NCBI GenBank assembly: GCA_021736745.1
Contig: JAIPFG010000132.1
Coordinates: forward strand, 1-8,285
Reading direction: 5' to 3'
DNA from: Pseudomonadales bacterium
Lineage (GTDB): Bacteria > Pseudomonadota > Gammaproteobacteria > Pseudomonadales > IMCC2047
Length of the DNA stretch: 8,285 nucleotides
Made by a program: the position numbers and the translations under genes. The notes under the pieces are model-generated. The model worked only from the letters and a program-made list of their open reading frames with translations, had not been told where the DNA came from and searched no databases. Position 1 is the first letter of the stretch; every line of letters starts with the position of its first letter. Of the stretch, positions 6,474-8,285 are shown piece by piece.

Positions 6474-7100
6474 ATGACAACTCAATCAAAACCACCTGTT
6501 GTAGGAATACTGCTGGCCAGCAGTTCACACCGCAATAACCATTGCGGAGATAAGTGTTTGAAAAAACTGATGGGGAAACCTGTGCTCTCTTATGTGATTG
6601 AGCGCGTGGCTCCACAGGTTAGTAGCCTCATATTAAATGCAAACGGAGACCCGACCCGCTTTCAGAATATCTCTATCCCTGTCGTTCCGGATGCCATTGA
6701 AGACCTTAGTGGTCCTTTAGCGGGAATCCTCACAGGAATGGAATGGGCTCGTGACAACGATCCAAAGGCCGAATGGCTAGCCACCTTCGCAACAGATTCT
6801 CCTTTTATTCCTCACGATCTGGTCCTTCACATGCTGGAGGAAATAGATCGTCATCAGGCAGATATGGCCTACATCAGCTGTGGCGGAAAACCCCACCCAG
6901 AGTATGGATTGTGGCCGGTAGAACTGGCTGAAGACTTGCGCTATGCGCTCACCGAAGAAAATATAAAACGTGTTGATAAGTGGACTCAATTATATAATGC
7001 CATCATTGTCGAATACCCTGCTAAACCAATTGACCGTTTTATACTGAGCAACTTTATTGAAGGCATCGTAGACGTAGAGAGAAATTACGCGACACCATAA
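6474..7100 (+). CDS. MobA-like nucleotidyltransferase with altered active-site motifs
   Basis: The protein (208 residues) has the size and order of MobA, which joins GMP to molybdopterin to make the guanine dinucleotide form of Mo cofactor in the cytoplasm. Family segments present are GKPVLSYVIERV (34-45), LILNANGD (52-59), DLSGPLAGILTGMEW (77-91), ATDSPFIP with the Mg-binding type Asp108 (106-113) and HPEYGLWPVELAEDL (141-155). The N-terminal GTP loop, normally LAGGxxxRMGxxDK, reads LASSSHRNNHCGDK (14-27): the glycine pair and RMG are gone, while Arg20, Asp26 and Lys27 remain at the right spacing. The C-terminal NxNTPE motif reads LSNFIE (191-196). Start: ATG at 6474 with AAGAGG 7 bases upstream; an upstream in-frame TTG at 6468 is less likely. 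MobA, a changed substrate, or loss of activity are all possible. Confidence 0.78.
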   Translation: MTTQSKPPVVGILLASSSHRNNHCGDKCLKKLMGKPVLSYVIERVAPQVSSLILNANGDPTRFQNISIPVVPDAIEDLSGPLAGILTGMEWARDNDPKAEWLATFATDSPFIPHDLVLHMLEEIDRHQADMAYISCGGKPHPEYGLWPVELAEDLRYALTEENIKRVDKWTQLYNAIIVEYPAKPIDRFILSNFIEGIVDVERNYATP

Positions 7101-7105
7101 GGTGT
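7092..7105 (+). terminator. Weak hairpin at the end of the mobA-like gene
   Basis: ACACC (7092-7096) and GGTGT (7101-7105) form a 5-bp stem around the TAA stop, followed by AGGGGTTTTATT. The T-run is four bases and separated from the stem, so this is a marginal terminator. It lies in the 24-bp gap region where two genes converge. Confidence 0.25.
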
Positions 7106-7124
7106 AGGGGTTTTATTCACTTAC

Positions 7125-7484
7125 TTATGGGGCGGCGGCTGCAATATAGGGTTGAGGGTTTTCCTCTTTCCAGGTTCGAATTTGATCCGCATCCACCCAC
7201 AGATAGCCTTCTTCTAACCACGAATCAAACTTCTGTAAATTTGGGCAGCGCTGGCCACTGGCACCCGTGTCGTAACGAAACTCCCACCCGTGCCAACCAC
7301 AGATAATTTTTTTTCCAACAATTGTACCATTTGCCAACAGCACGCCTCGGTGCAAACATCTCCCATATAGAACTGAAACCTCATCGCCATATCGAATCAC
7401 CATCAAATCCACATCTTCTACCATTGCCTTTTTCGGCGTACGCGGGGTGAGTTCATCCCATTTTAAAAGGCGTACTTTTTTCAC
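7125..7484 (-). CDS. Small stand-alone Rieske [2Fe-2S] protein
   Basis: The protein (119 residues) is essentially one Rieske domain. Cluster ligands are Cys43 and His45 in CLHRG and Cys62 and His65 in CGWHGW, spaced C-x-H-x16-C-x2-H. There is no signal peptide or membrane segment, so it is probably cytoplasmic and serves electron transfer. After the domain the sequence YDTGASG...LQKFDSWLEEGYLWVDADQI...NPQPY resembles, from memory, the linker following the N-terminal Rieske domain of some FMN-binding glutamate-synthase-like proteins. Here it stops shortly after NPQPY with IAAAAP. No oxygenase subunit or reductase lies beside it. The start is GTG, chosen because AAGGAGG sits 8 bases upstream and the first residues, MKKVRLLKW, lead straight into the domain. 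The gene converges on the mobA-like gene across 24 bp. Confidence 0.87.
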   Translation of the reverse strand: MKKVRLLKWDELTPRTPKKAMVEDVDLMVIRYGDEVSVLYGRCLHRGVLLANGTIVGKKIICGWHGWEFRYDTGASGQRCPNLQKFDSWLEEGYLWVDADQIRTWKEENPQPYIAAAAP

Positions 7485-7492
7485 TTAAAAGG

Positions 7493-7499
7493 CCTCCTT
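7493..7499 (-). promoter_or_regulatory. Strong Shine-Dalgarno fixing the GTG start of the Rieske gene
   Basis: The minus strand reads AAGGAGG, a full-length match to the 16S anti-Shine-Dalgarno core, 8 bases before the GTG at 7482-7484. It is the best ribosome binding site in the window and makes the non-ATG start credible. Confidence 0.8.
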
Positions 7500-7606
7500 C
7501 GGCACCCTGATCACGCTATGACTATCTTGGTTTTCACCAAACACAACTTTTCTTTGACGGCTTAATTCAAAACTTAAGATTTTTAATAATAGTATCTTCA
7601 ATGATT

Positions 7607-7622
7607 GGCCCAATTCTGGGCC
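7607..7622. repeat. Inverted repeat GGCCCA-attc-TGGGCC
   Basis: Two perfect 6-bp G+C-rich arms around a 4-base loop, standing out in A+T-rich DNA about 125 bp before the Rieske start. There is no adjoining U-tract on either strand. It may be a leader hairpin or a protein site. Confidence 0.5.
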
Positions 7623-7717
7623 GAGTCAGTCGAAACACTCTCGTTATAACGCCGTTACCATAAATTTTTTTAATCTCTTGCCACAAAATTAAGAAATATT
7701 GCGCTCTAAATACACGC

Positions 7718-7733
7718 GTAAGAAATTACTTAC
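7718..7733. repeat. Palindrome GTAAG-aaatta-CTTAC
   Basis: A 16-bp near-palindrome with 5-bp perfect arms and an AATT centre; only the A-A pair beside the arms breaks symmetry. The A+T richness and length suit an operator better than an RNA hairpin. No adjoining promoter boxes are clear. Confidence 0.4.
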
Positions 7734-7777
7734 ATATATTTCAGTTCTTTTATCCAGGAAAAATTTTGTCTAATAAG

Positions 7778-7817
7778 CCATGCTTTATCTGCATGGAGCG
7801 CGCGAGGGACTGCGCTC
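7778..7817 (-). terminator. Adjacent hairpins downstream of ung, candidate terminator
   Basis: Reading the minus strand after the ung stop, the first stem is GAGCGC (7812-7817) with GCGCTC (7796-7801). The next is CCATGC (7791-7796) with GCATGG (7778-7783), loop 7 bases. The two stems share one base, so they would compete at the junction. The distal one is followed by CTTATTAG and then AAAATTTTT, an imperfect U-tract. They lie about 40-80 bases past the ung stop, a sensible place for termination. Confidence 0.4.
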
Positions 7818-7858
7818 GCACAAGGATGTGTATATTCTTCTTTTCTCCGTTTTAACCC

Positions 7859-8285
7859 TCACGGTACCCGCCAATCAATTGGCAATTTCCCTTTCGATAA
7901 TAAATATTCATTAGTGCGTTTAAAATGACCATTCCCAAGAAACCCCCGATGCGCCGAAAAGGGCGATGGGTGCGGCGACTCCAATACTAGATGTTTATTT
8001 CTATCGATTATCTGGCCTTTGTGCTGAGCGTAGCTTCCCCACAATAAAAATACGCAGGACTCATGCTCTTCATTTATGATTTCGATAACACGATCAGTGA
8101 ACCGTTCCCAGCCTTTCCCCTGGTGAGAGCCCGCATTACCCTTTTCAACAGTGAGCACACTATTAAGCAGGAGCACACCCTGTTCCGCCCAGGGGGTTAG
8201 ACACCCACTTGGACCAAACTCAATGCCCAACTCGTGATGAATTTCTTTATATATATTTTGTAACGAAGGCGGCAAGCGAACTCCC
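7859..8285 (-). CDS. ung: Uracil-DNA glycosylase, family 1 (3' part, truncated by window edge)
   Basis: Ung removes uracil from DNA as the first step of base-excision repair. The frame is open to the right edge: codons before the TTG at 8273-8275 encode Gly-Val-Arg, giving GVRLPPSLQNIYKE, which matches PGIAIPPSLLNMYKE in E. coli. That TTG is therefore an internal leucine, and the true start with the catalytic GQDPYH motif is outside. Counting from that leucine, visible motifs are GVLLLN with the uracil-binding Asn38, VFLLWGS (75-81) and the minor-groove loop HPSPFS (102-107) with catalytic His102, followed by AHRGFLG. The loop has Phe106 where E. coli has the intercalating Leu191. The protein ends PIDWRVP at TGA, close to the E. 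coli C-terminus but shorter. Confidence 0.95.
   Translation of the reverse strand, partial: GVRLPPSLQNIYKEIHHELGIEFGPSGCLTPWAEQGVLLLNSVLTVEKGNAGSHQGKGWERFTDRVIEIINEEHESCVFLLWGSYAQHKGQIIDRNKHLVLESPHPSPFSAHRGFLGNGHFKRTNEYLLSKGKLPIDWRVP

Larger units (their letters stand above)
7485..7858. other. 374-bp non-coding region between the Rieske gene and ung
   Basis: Both flanking genes are on the minus strand. No convincing reading frame is present; a 44-codon plus-strand frame from 7780 runs antisense into ung and has no ribosome site. The stretch is A+T rich in the middle and holds inverted repeats at 7607-7622, 7718-7733 and 7778-7817. It is long enough for an ung terminator plus a separate Rieske promoter, and possibly a small RNA, but no known RNA family was recognised. 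Confidence 0.6.

Noticed and set aside
7780..7914. 44-codon plus-strand reading frame entering ung antisense
   Set aside because: No ribosome binding site, no recognisable domain, and most of its second half is the complement of ung.
8273..8275. TTG as start of ung
   Set aside because: Upstream codons give Gly-Val-Arg before LPPSLQNIYKE, matching internal Ung sequence; the catalytic GQDPYH part must lie outside the window.

Overview
The window reads as ordinary chromosomal DNA of a proteobacterium, most likely a gammaproteobacterium. The YgfZ C-terminus, the uracil-DNA glycosylase C-terminus and a BtuCD-like transporter pair all look gammaproteobacterial. FolD and the MobA-like protein carry residues I associate from memory with alphaproteobacterial homologues, so no genus is proposed. 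Base composition looks moderate and even (not computed). I see no insertion sequence, integrase, tRNA, rRNA, CRISPR array or phage gene.

Layout. (1) 1-1433, plus strand: the 3' part of ygfZ (folate-dependent Fe-S maintenance), cut by the window edge, then an HDOD-domain signalling protein. (2) 1443-1466: an inverted repeat that probably ends transcription from both sides. (3) 1484-3154, minus strand: an enoyl-CoA hydratase gene followed 9 bp later by folD, a likely two-gene operon. (4) 3155-3357: a short divergent intergenic region with two strong dyads. (5) 3358-6101: a BtuCDF-like (vitamin B12 type) ABC importer. Permease and ATPase lie on the plus strand. The periplasmic binding protein is on the minus strand and converges on the ATPase gene with a 32-bp overlap. 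(6) 6102-6473: a non-coding divergent region. (7) 6474-7100, plus: a MobA-like nucleotidyltransferase with altered nucleotide-binding motifs. (8) 7125-7484, minus: a small stand-alone Rieske [2Fe-2S] protein with a GTG start and a strong Shine-Dalgarno. (9) 7485-7858: non-coding, with several inverted repeats. (10) 7859-8285, minus: the 3' part of ung, cut by the right edge.

How they work together: only two functional groups are clear. BtuC, BtuD and BtuF parts should form one importer across the inner membrane. Enoyl-CoA hydratase and folD share a transcript but have no obvious shared pathway. YgfZ (Fe-S upkeep), the Rieske protein and MobA touch metal or cofactor biology, but nothing in the layout shows they act together. 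I found no convincing undescribed system. The most unusual items are the degenerate MobA-like protein, the Rieske protein that resembles a detached domain, the 22-bp palindrome before the importer genes, and the lack of a recognisable cobalamin riboswitch there.
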